Below, one piece after another: positions 33,735-44,711 of a DNA stretch of 64,000 nt (within the stretch, counting starts at the first letter, position 1; the number at the start of each line of letters is the position of its first letter). Under the pieces are notes generated by a model. That model was not told the origin of the DNA. It ran no database searches and worked only from the letters and a program-made list of their open reading frames with translations. Location of the stretch: positions 55,677,739-55,741,738 of the forward strand of contig CM068584.1 of the NCBI GenBank assembly GCA_035048485.1, written 5' to 3'. Made by a program: the position numbers and the translations under genes. Source of the DNA: Pteria penguin (taxonomy: Eukaryota; Mollusca; Bivalvia; Pterioida; Pteriidae).

Positions 33735-34517
33735 TTAAGGTTTAGCTTCCTGTTTTGTTATCTTGATTGTGTTTCTTTTAATTTTTGTTCCAAATACACT
33801 TTTCGAATGTTTTGCATCTAAGTCTCTATTGATATCCATTACAGTTTTGTTGAGTTCGGAACACCTTTTTCTTAAGAATGCTACCTCATTTTTGTAGCCC
33901 ATAAAGCTCGTTCCGTAAGTACTACTTGTCTGCGTAGAATTATTCTTGTTGTTTGTACGGATGGTCTTAAGCTCTTCAATTTGCGCCCTTAGTTTCACTG
34001 TATTCCGTTGAAGAGTCACATTCCGTTTTTGTAGACTTTGTATTTGGGTCTTGTTTTGTATATCATGTTGTATTGTTTCCTTGAATTCTTTGGGTGTCAA
34101 TTCGGAAAACGGAAATAAACATTGAATTTGTTTCTTCATTTTGAATTCGGTCATACGCGCTGTATCCCTTTTTCGTTTAACGGCGGACTTGAACTTTTTA
34201 TTTGACTTTGTCTGTCTCCCGATATCCATTTGCGAAATTGTCGCAACAGATTCACTTTGTTTTGGGTGATTTCTCCCTAAACAACAGTGATGCTTCACAT
34301 GCGGAACTGAGGTTCGCATGGAGTCACATGACTGACGATATGTCATTGACGGCACACACTGTGAATCCCAAGATACACAGAAACACAGCCTTGCAAAATG
34401 TCCAAGCTTTCCACACTTAAAACATGCTTTTTGCGTCGCAGTACACGACAACAGGTGATTCCGGTTAAAACAATATCCGCACCTGTAACACCTCGGAAAG
34501 TTCCTGTAAGTGCACAT
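33735..34517 (-). CDS. CCHC zinc-knuckle and coiled-coil ORF
   Basis: This 260-residue frame has CYRCGYCFNRNHLLSC and CFKCGKLGHFARLC at about residues 10-45. The second fits CX2CX4HX4C and the first is a longer CX2C...H...C. Then comes a Lys/Arg-rich stretch (FKSAVKRKRDTARMTEFKMK), the phrase FPFSELTPKEFK, and a long heptad-like coiled coil (about residues 140-235). The knuckle pair matches the gag nucleocapsid style of Ty3-like elements. The rest is not a protease. The start Met follows an in-frame TGA, so upstream coding may be lost. TAA closes it four bases before a donor-like GTAAGG. Confidence 0.5.
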   Translation of the reverse strand: MCTYRNFPRCYRCGYCFNRNHLLSCTATQKACFKCGKLGHFARLCFCVSWDSQCVPSMTYRQSCDSMRTSVPHVKHHCCLGRNHPKQSESVATISQMDIGRQTKSNKKFKSAVKRKRDTARMTEFKMKKQIQCLFPFSELTPKEFKETIQHDIQNKTQIQSLQKRNVTLQRNTVKLRAQIEELKTIRTNNKNNSTQTSSTYGTSFMGYKNEVAFLRKRCSELNKTVMDINRDLDAKHSKSVFGTKIKRNTIKITKQEAKP

Positions 34518-35248
34518 GTTTCTTCATAATCCTGGGAAGGTCCAAGAATTTTCTGTTTGTCTACACAAATTTGACGTACCTCTTCTTGTAAGCTGAGTTC
34601 TTGTCGTTAAGTTCTGCATGTTTGATGATGTCCTTATTCTTCTGATGGGAAAGACGCTTGACGATGAGGGTACTGGGATCTAACTATTACAAAAATATAT
34701 GCAATAGCCCCGGGTATGCGTTACCCTTAGGAATTCTCCACCAAATTATCACCGGGGAAAATAAGTAATGTGTGTATTTCCGGCGACAATGAAAAAGTAA
34801 GATGTTATAAACTTTAAAACGTAGCACTTTAATGACTAGGTCGGTGGGTGAATCCTGGTGATCCAAAATTACACCCGTAGAGTCCGAAGCCTAGGTACTA
34901 ACTAACTATACAAAATACAAATAGAGTATATATAATGATTTACAACAATGAAAACTTTACGGGTATTTTTTCAGTTGCCCTTGAGCAATGTCCATATGTG
35001 AAAAGATAAGTGATGGCACCGATCAAAGTAAAACATATCAATTAAATCAATTAACACGTCACTTAAGAAGTCTGAGAATTTCGAATAATGAGAATGTCAA
35101 ATAATGAGTTAAAGAAATAGTAACACAAACAAAGAGATCAAAGTCACAGTTCTAACAAGAGTTGTTTGTTTAGCACTTTATCACAAATTGTCTTTGTGAT
35201 AACTCTCTCCCAAACGCGCTCGGCCGATTACTGTAAGTTCTTAACAGT
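34518..35248. other. Intergenic, nothing supported
   Basis: No domain or repeat is recognised. A short purine-rich duplicated phrase (tatcacaaattgtctttgtgataa at 35180 also near 33562) indicates a small dispersed palindrome. Confidence 0.35.
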
Positions 35249-35260
35249 TTTTAATCATTG

Positions 35261-35422
35261 TTGGTTGGTTGATTGGAGATTTACGTCGCGTTCAACAGTA
35301 TTTCAGTTATATCGCAACATGGAAGCAGAAGGTTACACACCTCTTAAACATAGTGGCGGAACCCGAACGCTGATCGCCGGCGCCGCAAACCAAGCGCTTA
35401 ACCACTACACCAAGCCTGCCCC
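35261..35422 (-). mobile_element. tRNA-derived SINE, family 2
   Basis: The minus-strand copy begins at the right with ggcaggcttggtgtagtgg-like head sequence and ends at the left in (ccaa)n. The target duplication ttttaatcattg is perfect at 35249-35260 and 35423-35434. Sister copies lie at 36058-36227, 39617-39787, 57448-57598 and 58601-58777. Confidence 0.9.
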
Positions 35423-35630
35423 TTTTAATCATTGTCATGTCAAATTGATACCCATACATACGAAAATAGATTATACTATTGATTTACTTCGCGCCTGGAA
35501 TATTTTACCCATATGGCGACAGTTACAAATTAACTTAAATTAAAAAGAGCAATTAAAATATCTAGGAAAGACCAACTCTCTTTGTGTAGATATACACATT
35601 AAAGATATTCCTAAAACGTATATGTATACA

Positions 35631-35905
35631 TTGATTGATTGATTATTGTTTTACGTCGCACCACGAATATTTCACGTATATGGTGACGGCATCTGCCTGA
35701 TGCGGGGCATACAAATTTTGACTTTTGCAACGGACCCAACCGAGGCAGTGAGGGATCTTTAACGTGCCATGCCGCATACCACGACACGGGGCCTCGGTTG
35801 TTACTGTCTCATCCAAAAGACATGACACCGGCATGACCAGAGCGGGACTCGAACCCCGGTCTCCCGATCAAGAGTCCGACGCGATACCACTAGGCCACGC
35901 CGGCT
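35631..35905 (-). mobile_element. tRNA-derived SINE, family 1
   Basis: Complete minus-strand copy with the tgattgattgatt tail at the left and the head gccggc at the right. It is flanked by tatatgtataca and tacatgtataca, a 12-bp target duplication with one mismatch. Confidence 0.9.
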
Positions 35906-36057
35906 TTACATGTATACACAATTCAAATACGTGATATGTCAGTGTGTCATATTTAATTGCACAAGTTAATTTCTTTTAAAGAATCCAGACCTTTCGAAAT
36001 ACTGATATTCTCAAAATAAGTAACAACTTAATCTCGACGATTATTATGATTAAAATG

Positions 36058-36227
36058 TTGGTTGGTTGATTGGTGTTTTACGTCGCTTTCGACAATATTT
36101 CAGTTATATTGCGACATGGAAGCACGAGGTTACCAACCTCTTAGACATAGTGGCGCAACCCGGGAATTGAACCCGGATCGTCGGCGCCACAAGCCAAGCG
36201 CTTAACCACTACACCAAATCCTGCCCT
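36058..36227 (-). mobile_element. tRNA-derived SINE, family 2
   Basis: Minus-strand copy with the (ttgg)n tail at the left and the B-box complement gggaattgaaccc inside. It is flanked by gattaaaatg (36048-36057) and gactaaaatg (36228-36237). Confidence 0.9.
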
Positions 36228-36722
36228 GACTAAAATGTAGTTTATGTTTATTGTTAACTTGATGGTCCCAGGCTTCTTGCATAAAATTCTCAATAATGTA
36301 CATAATTTCCTCTACAGTACTATATCTATTTCCTGCCTTATCAGCTCTAACTTTACCAACCAAACCCATATGTCCGGAAACCCAACTAAATGCAATCCCC
36401 ACATTATTTGACAGCAGAGAATGGACTTTCTCCAAAATCATCAGAATATACAGATTACTTGTATTGAAATATTTAATAGTCTGAAAATACGACAAAGAGT
36501 AAAAAAAAATATGCTTTTAGAATATTAATTTTTTTCAATGTGAATTACAGCTTTAGCTTTCGCTGTAAATACAGAACTATTATTAGGTAGACAAACAGAT
36601 AAAGAAACGTCGTTATCGGTTACTGCAGCAGCTGTAACCATTTTCGTACGACTTGAAGGAGTTATCAACATGTAATTGGACATTTTGCAATGCAAAGTTT
36701 CTCTAGCCGCCCGGATCACCAT
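36228..36722 (-). pseudogene. Second LINE type: RNase H remnant
   Basis: The frame 36722-36525 contains SSRTKMVTAAAVTDNDVSLS and SSVFTAKAKAVIHI (normally the catalytic Glu region; here Lys replaces the usual Glu). The frame 36495-36202 contains VGIAFSWVSGHMGLVGKVRA followed by DKAGN. This is the late His/Asp part of an RNase H domain. Sequence differs clearly from the RNase H of copy B, so it is a different LINE. No reverse transcriptase is adjacent. A SINE abuts it. Confidence 0.65.
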
Positions 36723-37291
36723 TTTCTTTTCACTTCTTTACATAGGAGAGAGTAAAACAGTTCATATGACGCCAAAAGTGCATATAAGATAAGATTTCTT
36801 TTGTTATTGACCATCTAAATTTTTGAATAAACTCTAAGTTGTTATTTACTGCCCATGAATGACAATGCACACGGTGTATTGTAGAGCGCGGTCACCTAAT
36901 TAGCATAATAAAACGACGTACACCATATTCAGGGCGAAGTGGTTAGTTTCCAGTCTGTGTATATATGTTTCTGCTGACAATTAGTCAATTACTATCATAT
37001 AGGTTTGGAGAGGGGCACACATGCAAAGTACCTTGTATATCATTGTTCACATTTAGGATGTTCAAAACAGGTATAAAATCCACTCTTTTTTTCTGTAGTA
37101 ACTTCCCATACACAGCTCACAAGTTTACTCTCTTAAATCGTCGAATTGCCGCTGCTTAATAAAACGGTAAGGGTTGTGTTCTTCCGAATGGATAAATGAT
37201 TAAATTCCGTTTTGTTCCCTTGATCATACTTTGTATATTATAACATGCTGTTAGTCGTGATTAGGATTCTCAATATACATAAAATCCCCTT

Positions 37292-37453
37292 TTAAACATG
37301 TTTATTCTTAGAAATTCCTTGAATCCGGGTCTTGTCCCTCAGAATTTTTAAATTCCTGAGTTTTTCGGCCTCACTTAGATTCCGACAGATGGCAGTTCTA
37401 AGAGACCATATTGCATTATCTATTTCATTAGAAAGTTTCTGCTTGAAGATCAT
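37292..37453 (-). CDS. Short helical ORF, unknown
   Basis: This 53-residue minus-strand ORF starts MIFKQKLSNEIDNAIWSLRT and continues SEAEKLRNLKILRDKTRIQG. Composition and helical periodicity look protein-like. No family or splice context was recognised. It may be a fragment of a retroelement or chance. Confidence 0.25.
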   Translation of the reverse strand: MIFKQKLSNEIDNAIWSLRTAICRNLSEAEKLRNLKILRDKTRIQGISKNKHV

Positions 37454-37456
37454 TAC

Positions 37457-37806
37457 TTGATATCCCTTCCTTTGATGATAATTCTTCTATTTAGTCAAAA
37501 GGGGCGTCGCCATTTGAAAGTGAGTGCCTCAGTCAAGTCAGGTAATATAACTTCATTGTCTTCAGTACAACCTGGCTCTTGCTTAAACAAAACGCAACAA
37601 ACAGTTAATAAATGCATCAAAGTGCCACAGAAAACAAACGGACTAACAAACTTTAATTCAGACCTGCAAAAATGATGAGAATGCCAGACCGAATGATCTG
37701 CATTTTTTCAACATCTCTGGATTTACAACAAATTAATGCTCAACAAACAATTCTGGAGCAAAATCAAATGAAAATGAACAGTTTGCTGTCAATGGAGAGG
37801 GGAGGG
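37457..37806 (+). pseudogene. Frameshifted coding-like stretch
   Basis: One frame gives SVKSGNITSLSSVQPGSCLN and ends with FNSDLQK. The overlapping frame from 37672 gives a Gln-rich helix, STSLDLQQINAQQTILEQNQ. The second part resembles in style the gag-like helix at 3005-2914. Low support. Confidence 0.2.
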
Positions 37807-38052
37807 TAAGAGAACGTGGAGGAGAGATACCTTTAATCATGCTAGTGCTGGCTCTTATAACAGTTGAAAAATTCAAGAATTTAATTTAAAATTAATTATA
37901 TATATAAACTTAAAACATATCAAAACAGGGCCCTTGCAAATGTAAGAAAATTCGTCGTATTACGTGACATATGGCTGTCTAAAACGTGATGTTTGTAAAC
38001 AGAATGTTTACAACAAACTTATCACGTGATCTAATTCGGAAGCCGTTGCATT
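37807..38052. other. Intergenic, nothing supported
   Basis: AT-rich sequence without motifs. Confidence 0.3.
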
Positions 38053-38074
38053 ATGGACAGTGATGGAGGACGAG
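38053..38074 (+). CDS. Possible tiny first exon upstream of RPA-like ORF
   Basis: ATG at 38053 opens MDSDGGR and runs into gaggtaaataa, a donor-like site. A perfect GCGCATGCGC palindrome (NRF1-type site) lies at 38183-38192, downstream of it. An acceptor-like accgaattgtag ends near 38373, ahead of the RPA-like frame. This is inference. Confidence 0.2.
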
Positions 38075-38182
38075 GTAAATAAACTTGACGAGTAACTTTA
38101 GAAATCTGCATTCAAGTCTGCTAAATTAGTATTTACTGGAATTTTCTTTTGGAGTTTCCCTTCATCGTATTTGTTTTAAATT

Positions 38183-38192
38183 GCGCATGCGC
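38183..38192. promoter_or_regulatory. GCGCATGCGC palindrome (NRF1-like site)
   Basis: A 10-bp perfect palindrome identical to the known NRF1 consensus lies in a locally GC-rich patch. It sits just inside the inner end of the right arm. No transcription start evidence is available. Confidence 0.3.
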
Positions 38193-38352
38193 GAAGTGAG
38201 GTTATGTTGTATTTATGGAATACCCACTTTATTTACGACGTGTTTTTTGTTTGTTTTTGATATCTCCGAGGGTTTAAAAATGTTGTTAATGCAAAGTTAA
38301 TAACTTCAGCCATACGACAAAAATACAGTTTTTGTTTTATATGCCCTAATTT

Positions 38353-38772
38353 TTGATATTATACCGAATTGTAGGGTATAAAGCTTTAAATCAGATAAAA
38401 ATAACGCAAAACTTCAAATGCTGCAACATGTCCTGTAACAAAATAATACAAGAGGTGGACTTTAAGCAAAACTTTATAAGGTGTGATAATTGTCAGTTGA
38501 AACAAAGAGGAACAAGCATGAAGGGGACAACTACTGCATTTCTTAACGTAACTTTGGAAAATTCAGAAGCAAGAAAATTTGTGATCTTCGAGGAAGCATT
38601 ACAAAAATTCCTTCGATCTGACAAGAACTCCTATTTGATAGACAATCCAGACCGTTTGGAAGATCACCTTCTAGAAACAGAAGAATTAACAGTGTCGCAT
38701 CAAATTCAAAGTGATGAATTGTCTGAAATTGACCGTTTCCCAGTGTCCCATCAAAGCCAGAGTGATTCCTGA
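38353..38772 (+). CDS. RPA-like zinc-ribbon ORF
   Basis: This 139-residue frame has FKCCNMSCNKII and a second pair IRCDNCQLKQRG, giving a C...C...C..C ribbon. It continues TTTAFLNVTLENSEARKFVI and FEEALQKFL, then an acidic tail with a repeated SHQIQSD/SHQSQSD phrase. The ribbon plus beta-strand and helix order resembles the zinc-bearing OB fold of the RPA large subunit, often found in mobile elements. The start is uncertain: an acceptor-like ttgtag at 38368-38373 suggests that coding begins at GYKALNQIKIT. The first 36 bp or so lie in the part shared with the left arm. The rest has no left-arm counterpart. Confidence 0.45.
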   Translation: MILYRIVGYKALNQIKITQNFKCCNMSCNKIIQEVDFKQNFIRCDNCQLKQRGTSMKGTTTAFLNVTLENSEARKFVIFEEALQKFLRSDKNSYLIDNPDRLEDHLLETEELTVSHQIQSDELSEIDRFPVSHQSQSDS

Positions 38773-39616
38773 ATTTCAATACATTTAAATCATGCATTTT
38801 ATATTACGACACTTTATAGACTGCATAGTGTTGTTTCTACCTTTCAAATCACTTCTACTTTTGTATGATACACTTAGTATATGGTAGTAATTTTCATCAC
38901 ACAGTTTGTCGATTTGGTATTCATTTTTATTTTCTGTATTATCATGGCAGTTTTATTCCTTTTTCAACACACCTTGAACAGGATTAATGGGCTAAAACTT
39001 CTGTACTGAATACCCTTACATTGTGTATTAGGCTGTATATGGTATCATGAGGAGGGGCGTATCGTTTCAGCCCTAATAATTATATATACTGTGTATTTTG
39101 TAAACACTGTGTACACTTTAATTTTGTTCACAGTTTGTGTTTTTGCATCTTTTTATTGGCATTTTTTCATGAATATAACTCCAGTTATGATGTTCACAGG
39201 TTGTGCTGCTACATTGTATTAGTTTGCATTGTTGTCCTTTGTTGTATAAATTTGCATCATCATACATGTACATGTATGTATATGACACTTGCTAGACACA
39301 ATGAGTTCACTAGTTGTATTGCTATGTATTTGTTGTTACTGATTTAGCCACGTTGAAAAGGTACTCTACTATATGGATTTACGATGTCTGTCCATCCTTT
39401 TACCAATATTTATGTTAACCTTTGTATTTACATTTGTATTTTTATAAGGAATGTCTTTTGGTACAAGCTTTATTTTTGTCATGTATATAACATTCAAATG
39501 ACCTTTCTGATTACTGTTTTGCTATGCTCAGCACCTTACCTGTCCTTTTCCCCTCTCAAGTTAAAATGATAAATTTTATTTTAAACAATTGATCTAGCCA
39601 ATTTGGAAAAGTTACG
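38773..39616. other. AT-rich 3' flank of the RPA-like ORF
   Basis: Sequence rich in T runs, with short spurious ORFs. It contains no recognisable motif and no left-arm counterpart. Confidence 0.35.
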
Positions 39617-39787
39617 TTTGGTTGGTTGATTGGGATTTTAAGTCGTTTTCAACAAAATTTCAGTTATATCGCGACATGGAAGCAGGAGGCTACCAACCTC
39701 TTAAACATAGTGGCGCAACCCGGGAATCGAACACGGATCGTCGGCGCCATAAGCCAAGCGCTTACCCATTACACCAAGCCTGCCCCT
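39617..39787 (-). mobile_element. tRNA-derived SINE, family 2, in right arm only
   Basis: Minus-strand copy with a perfect 11-bp target duplication, gaaaagttacg, at 39606-39616 and 39788-39798. It lies in the 2.37-kb segment missing from the left arm. Confidence 0.92.
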
Positions 39788-39929
39788 GAAAAGTTACGGT
39801 CCGGATACAAATTTTGACTGTGTGCACTGTGACCTTCACCTTGCAGATATTACTATGAATCAAGGAACATAACACACCCTTGAGGTGACATGAACAACAG
39901 TTGCTTTAAATACCATCCAGAACTACGGT

Positions 39930-40783
39930 GGCTGCGAACGGACATAGCAAAATATATTTTATTGTGTGGTCACATAATAATATTGTGTTTCCACTAAATA
40001 ATATTGTATGACTACGTTCCCTCACAATATTTCTATGTTGCAACACAATAATTGAATACGTTCCGACACAATAATATCAATACAAGGTCCGACGTCCGTG
40101 GAACGTCTGTGCCGATTGAGTTAACGATATTGAAGCCCCTGTCTAGCTATCTTGACCTAGCAATTGCATTTTTTTTTTTTGGTCAGGGAAAGAAGTAGAA
40201 ATGCAGGGTCTCCTCTGGCAAGAGTGATATCATGAAATTTCATAAATCATCTTTGGTACTGGTATCACTTAAGGTCCCACAATAAAGGGACCTACCAAAA
40301 GCTCTTGACCTAGCAATTGCATTTTTTTTTTTGTTTTTGTTTGGGGTCAGGGAAAGAAGTGAAAATGCAGGGTCTCCTCTGGCAAGAGTGATAATGTGAA
40401 AACTAGTAAATCATATTCGGTATTAGTATCACTTAAGGTCCCACAATAAAAGAGGGTGGGGGGAATACCAAAAGCAGGTACATATAAAATATAGTCCTAT
40501 ACCCTAATACTTTTGGAAAAATCAGATGAGGAGTGAGTAAAATTAGCACTTGCACAGATTTCTAACTTGGCGATTAAAATTCTGTCCACAGACCAACCAG
40601 GTGGAGAGTATGGTTTATTTAAACCACAACACCATGATTATTGTGTGGGAACGTAATATTATTGTGAGGGAACGTCATTTTTAACGTGTAGGAACGTAAT
40701 ATCACTGAGTGGGGACGTAATATTTTTGTGTGACCACACAATGGAATCATTTTTTTTTTTTTTGCTATGTCCGCTAGCAGCCA
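39930..40783. mobile_element. Foldback/MITE-like element with iterated subterminal motif
   Basis: The ends are inverted: tggctgcgaacggacatagc at the left, and gctatgtccgctagcagcca at the right. The adjacent attgtgtggtcaca is also mirrored. Inside both ends, variants of aacgtaatattattgtg are repeated several times in opposite orientation. The middle holds a tandem duplication of about 155 bp. There is no ORF, so it is non-autonomous. No clear target duplication was identified. Confidence 0.6.
40148..40455. repeat. 155-bp tandem duplication inside the foldback element
   Basis: Two units each contain cttgacctagcaattgcatt, a T run, tgcagggtctcctctggcaa and cacttaaggtcccacaataa. The second unit is slightly longer because of an extended T-rich run. 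Confidence 0.85.
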
Positions 40784-41289
40784 ACTTACAGATCCGAGTT
40801 AGCAGTAGAAAATTATGGTCCGGACACGACTTTTGGCTAAGAGTGTACTTTGACCTAGACCTGGGAGATTTGACCTTGATTCAAGGTCATGACGCACTCT
40901 TTGGTCATAGGCCACAATTATGTTAGATATCTAGATGCAAGCTAGCATAAACAAGTTATGCCCCGGACATGATTCGAACAGACAGACGGACAGACAGGTG
41001 TACATTGTGACCCTGGCACAACCTTTGGTAATTAACAACAATTGTGTGAAATATCTGGATCCAAGCTAGGATATAGAAGTTATGACTCAAACATTGTTTC
41101 AACAGACAGACAGGCGTACTGACGAGCCAAAGGACGGACATACACACAGACAGCGTCATTCCGATATATCCCAATGCTTGAAAGATTTCCCGACTTCGTA
41201 ATGTTTCCATATCCATTCTAGGTTTAAAAACCATTGCCATGTGCCTCCTTCTCCTACGTAGCGCCAGAAGTCGTCTGGCGTTTACCTTT

Positions 41290-41540
41290 TTTTTCAAATT
41301 TGAGGATGGTCCTGACCTACCTCAAATATTTGAGGAAAATCTCAAATATTTGAGGAAAATTTCAATTTGACTTTTATACAAGACAATTTGAGGTCATCCT
41401 CAAAGATGAGGAGAGATTTGAGGAAAATCTCAAATTTGAGTTGAGTGGAGCTTAAGACAGTGTTATTTGAGGGAAAACTCGTATTTCTTGAGGATAAACT
41501 TAAATTTGAGGACATACTCAATTGAGATGTTTTATACAAT
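41290..41540. repeat. Palindrome cluster in right arm
   Basis: Mirrored copy of the CTCAAATTTGAG patch at 8370-8625, with different indels. Confidence 0.6.
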
Positions 41541-41564
41541 TGGTGCCTGGTCTTACCACTCAGA

Positions 41565-41985
41565 GAAGCTTGCTCTTCCTGGGCACCTGGTTTCACCTCT
41601 GACTAGAAATGTCTACTCCTCCCGGTCACCTGATCTCACCTCTAAGAGGAGACGATTACTCCTCCCGGGCACCTGGTCACACCTCTGAGAGGAGACGATT
41701 ACTCCTTCCTGATCTCACCTTTGACTGGGGATGCTTACTCCCTATCTCAGCGGACAGGAGACGCTTTATCCTCCCCAGCACATGTCTTTACCTCTAACAG
41801 GAGACGCTTAAACGGGCACCTCGTCTCACCTCTAGCAGGAGACGCTTAAACGGGCACCTTGTCTCACCTCTAACTGGAGACGCTTAAACGGGTACCTTGT
41901 CTCACCTCTAACTGGAGACGCTTACTAATCAAGGACCCTTGCTTTCACCTATAACAGGAGATGCTTAAACCCCCCCCCCCCTCCC
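41565..41985 (-). repeat. 43-bp minisatellite in right arm
   Basis: Mirrored array of the 7960-8350 minisatellite. It contains three or four units reading gagacgcttaaacgggcacc that are expanded relative to the left array. It ends at a poly-C tract. Confidence 0.8.
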
Positions 41986-42689
41986 CTGGTAACTTGTGGC
42001 ATTGTTAAACATTTTCTGCAAATTTATGGTCAAAATATGCAGTATACAATATCCATTGTTTAGTTGATTTGGCAAAAGATGCAAAAAATTATGGAAGCCT
42101 TTATAATATATCATTCTTCTCATTTGAAAATGTCTTGAAAAATTTGAAAAATATATTTCGCAAAACAATCCTTCCTTTGGTCCAAAGCATCAGTAGGCTA
42201 TCTGAAGAAAACGTGTAATTTTTTTTACGAAAAATACTAAGCAACTAGTAAAGGGTTTGGATATTTATCTCATTTAATTTGAGTTTGTGTGTTTTTAGAT
42301 TGATGATTGAAAACTTATTACATACCTTTTACAGATACCTATGAACAAGCCAGACTAAAGAATTGTTTGATCTGCAGAAAGATGCAGATGAAGAATCAAA
42401 GTCGACAGTTGGAAAGCAAACTAAATGATTGATAGTAACCATTATCTGAATATTACGTTTGTAATACTTCTACTGTTATGCTTTTCAAGAATTCAAAAGC
42501 TCTTATTTAACCACATGCATTTTAACAGTAAAGTCTGGTAATGTTTTATTGTCACATCAACATAGTATGTTCTATAACGTGGACCCGTAAACCAGTTCAC
42601 CACACCATTGATTGACTTTTGACCATTGTCGAATCAAATGACTGTCCTCGGTCGGCATCTTAACTGCACTATAATACATTTTAGCTCAC

Positions 42690-43860
42690 TTGAGCCGATC
42701 AATCGTAGTCCGTCGTCTGTCGTTACTTATCACAATTCTGACTTCTTCAGAACAGCTGAACAGAATTGGATGAAACTTGGTGTGCATGAAGTGCTCATGG
42801 TCCCCTACAAGTGTTGTCATTTTTCGTCCAGATCCGTCAATAGGTGATGCCACTACAGGCAAAAGTATGTCGCAGAGGGTACCCTCCTCTAACAAACTTC
42901 TTCAGACCAGGGACATAAAAAGACAAACCGAATGCATAGGAATGATCTAGAGGGATGTGTGAAGAGGTGATGTTATTTTTGGTTCTGTTCGGAAATAAAA
43001 TTTTTGACGGTTTTTTTTTTACATTTTTTGTTTGGACTTAGTAATTTCAATGCAGAAAAGTGTCATGTTTTTCAGTTAATTGATAATGATGATTTCTTAT
43101 GGACTATTTTGATCATTTATGGTAAGAAATATAATTGTGAAAGAATTTAGTCAATATCTCAATTTTTTGATTTTTTTATGAATTTTCAAGGAGTTCCAAA
43201 AAAAAAAAGGGGGGGGGGGTTGGCCAGTTTTCTTATTTTCGACTTTTTTTCTTCAAAACTGTTCGAAGGATTTTAATAAATCTACATCGAAATAAATAAC
43301 ACGATCCCCTTGAATTCTGTCGTTTCCCTCCAGACCTCTTTACAGGTGGCTCCGCCACAGTCAAAAGTATGTCACAAAAGAGTACCCTCCTTTGACAATC
43401 TTCTTCATACTGGCTCTATATAGAGACAAACACAATGCATAGAAATGATCTAGAAGGATGAGTGAAGAAGTTTTGTCATTTCGGTTCCCTTCCAAAATCA
43501 AATTTTATAAATTTTTTCGACATTATTTAGACTTGGTGATTTTCATGCAGAAAAGGTGTTATATTTCCTAGTTAATTGATAATGATAATTTCTTATGGAC
43601 TATTTTGATCATAATTATGGTAAGGAATACTATTTTGAAAGAATTTTGTCAATATCTGAATTTTTGGATTTTCTGAGGGTGTATAGGGACAATTCTTCAC
43701 ATTTTTAAATTTCTGTTGTTATACCACATGAAAGATTTTAATGAAACATGGTATACATGAAGTACTATAGGTCCTCTATCAATTTTGTACATTTCATCCA
43801 AGTTAGTCAACAGATGGTGCCACCATGTCTAAAAAATAGGTCTCACAATGGTACATATAC
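42690..43860. repeat. About 0.5-kb imperfect repeats in right arm
   Basis: Mirrored copy of the left-arm blocks at 6080-7230. No gene. Confidence 0.65.
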
Positions 43861-44443
43861 CACTTGGTAATTAAAATATGGAGAATAGCGATTCAAATCC
43901 AGCTGTGTTCTTTTTTTTTCATTTCTTTACACATTTAAATAAGTTTTTAGATGTTTCTCAACACTCATCATATGAAATTGGGCCATTTTAAGTTCGATCT
44001 GGACAATATTTGAAACAATTGTTGTTCACGACCCAGACAGGAAATCAGTCGACAAAAGGCCCCACCTAAAGAAAATGACTAACTTGTTGCCCTTAATCAC
44101 ATCTTGCAGAGACAAAGCAAATACTTAATATCAAAATCACCTGAATGGATGAGCAAAAAAAAAAAAAAAAAAAAAAAAAAATGTTGTTTTTTATTCTAGT
44201 TTAAAATTAAATTTGACATATTTTCAACGCTTGTGTTGACGTAGTCACAATAATGCAAAATAAATAACTTCGTCCTTCCTGCATGACTGATAATCTAAGT
44301 ACTCAGATGAGCGATATGGGCCCACTTGGGCCTCTTGTTTTGTGATGTCTTTGTGGGGTTTTTTTTCATATTACATTAAAAACTGTATATTTCCATCGTC
44401 ATACGGCTGAGTCAGTAACTTTCTTTCTTCCTATTTCAATTAA

Positions 44444-44711
44444 GCCTGCGTGGCCTAGTGGTATCGCGTTGGACTCCTGATCGGGAGGCCGGGGTTCGAG
44501 TCCCGCTCTGGTCATGCCGGTGTCATGTCTTTCGGATGAGACAGTAAAAACAGAGGCCCCGTGTCGTGGCATGCATGGCACGTTAAAGATCCCTCACTGC
44601 TTCGGGTGGGTCCGTTGAAAAGGTCAAAATTTGTATGCTCCGCATCGGGCAGATACCGTCACCATATACGTGAAATATTCGTGGTGTGACGTAAAACAAT
44701 AATCAATCGAT
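44444..44711 (+). mobile_element. tRNA-derived SINE, family 1, in right arm
   Basis: Plus-strand copy flanked by cctatttcaatt and ccttttTcaattt, the mirror of the left-arm flanks. The two copies descend from one insertion. Confidence 0.9.

Larger units (their letters stand above)
32052..34517 (-). pseudogene. Decayed gene: CCHC knuckles, Ser/Thr repeats, BEN domain
   Basis: Three minus-strand segments form a plausible model. Segment 1 (34517-33735) encodes two zinc knuckles and a coiled coil. Segment 2 (33175-32598) is preceded by an acceptor-like attttttaag and encodes 16-residue Ser/Thr repeats. Segment 3 (32515-32052) is preceded by atatcttgtag and encodes a coiled coil and a BEN domain. 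The 2-to-3 junction (TCG/gtaaac ... tag/ATT) keeps phase across an 82-bp intron. Decay is visible: a TAA in segment 1 lies four bases before a GTAAGG donor, a TAA lies in one Ser/Thr repeat (32768-32766), a one-base shift lies near 32195, and a TAG lies at 32120-32118. BEN domains bind DNA or chromatin partners. The CCHC part resembles Ty3-like gag, so an element origin or a host fusion are both possible. Confidence 0.5.
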
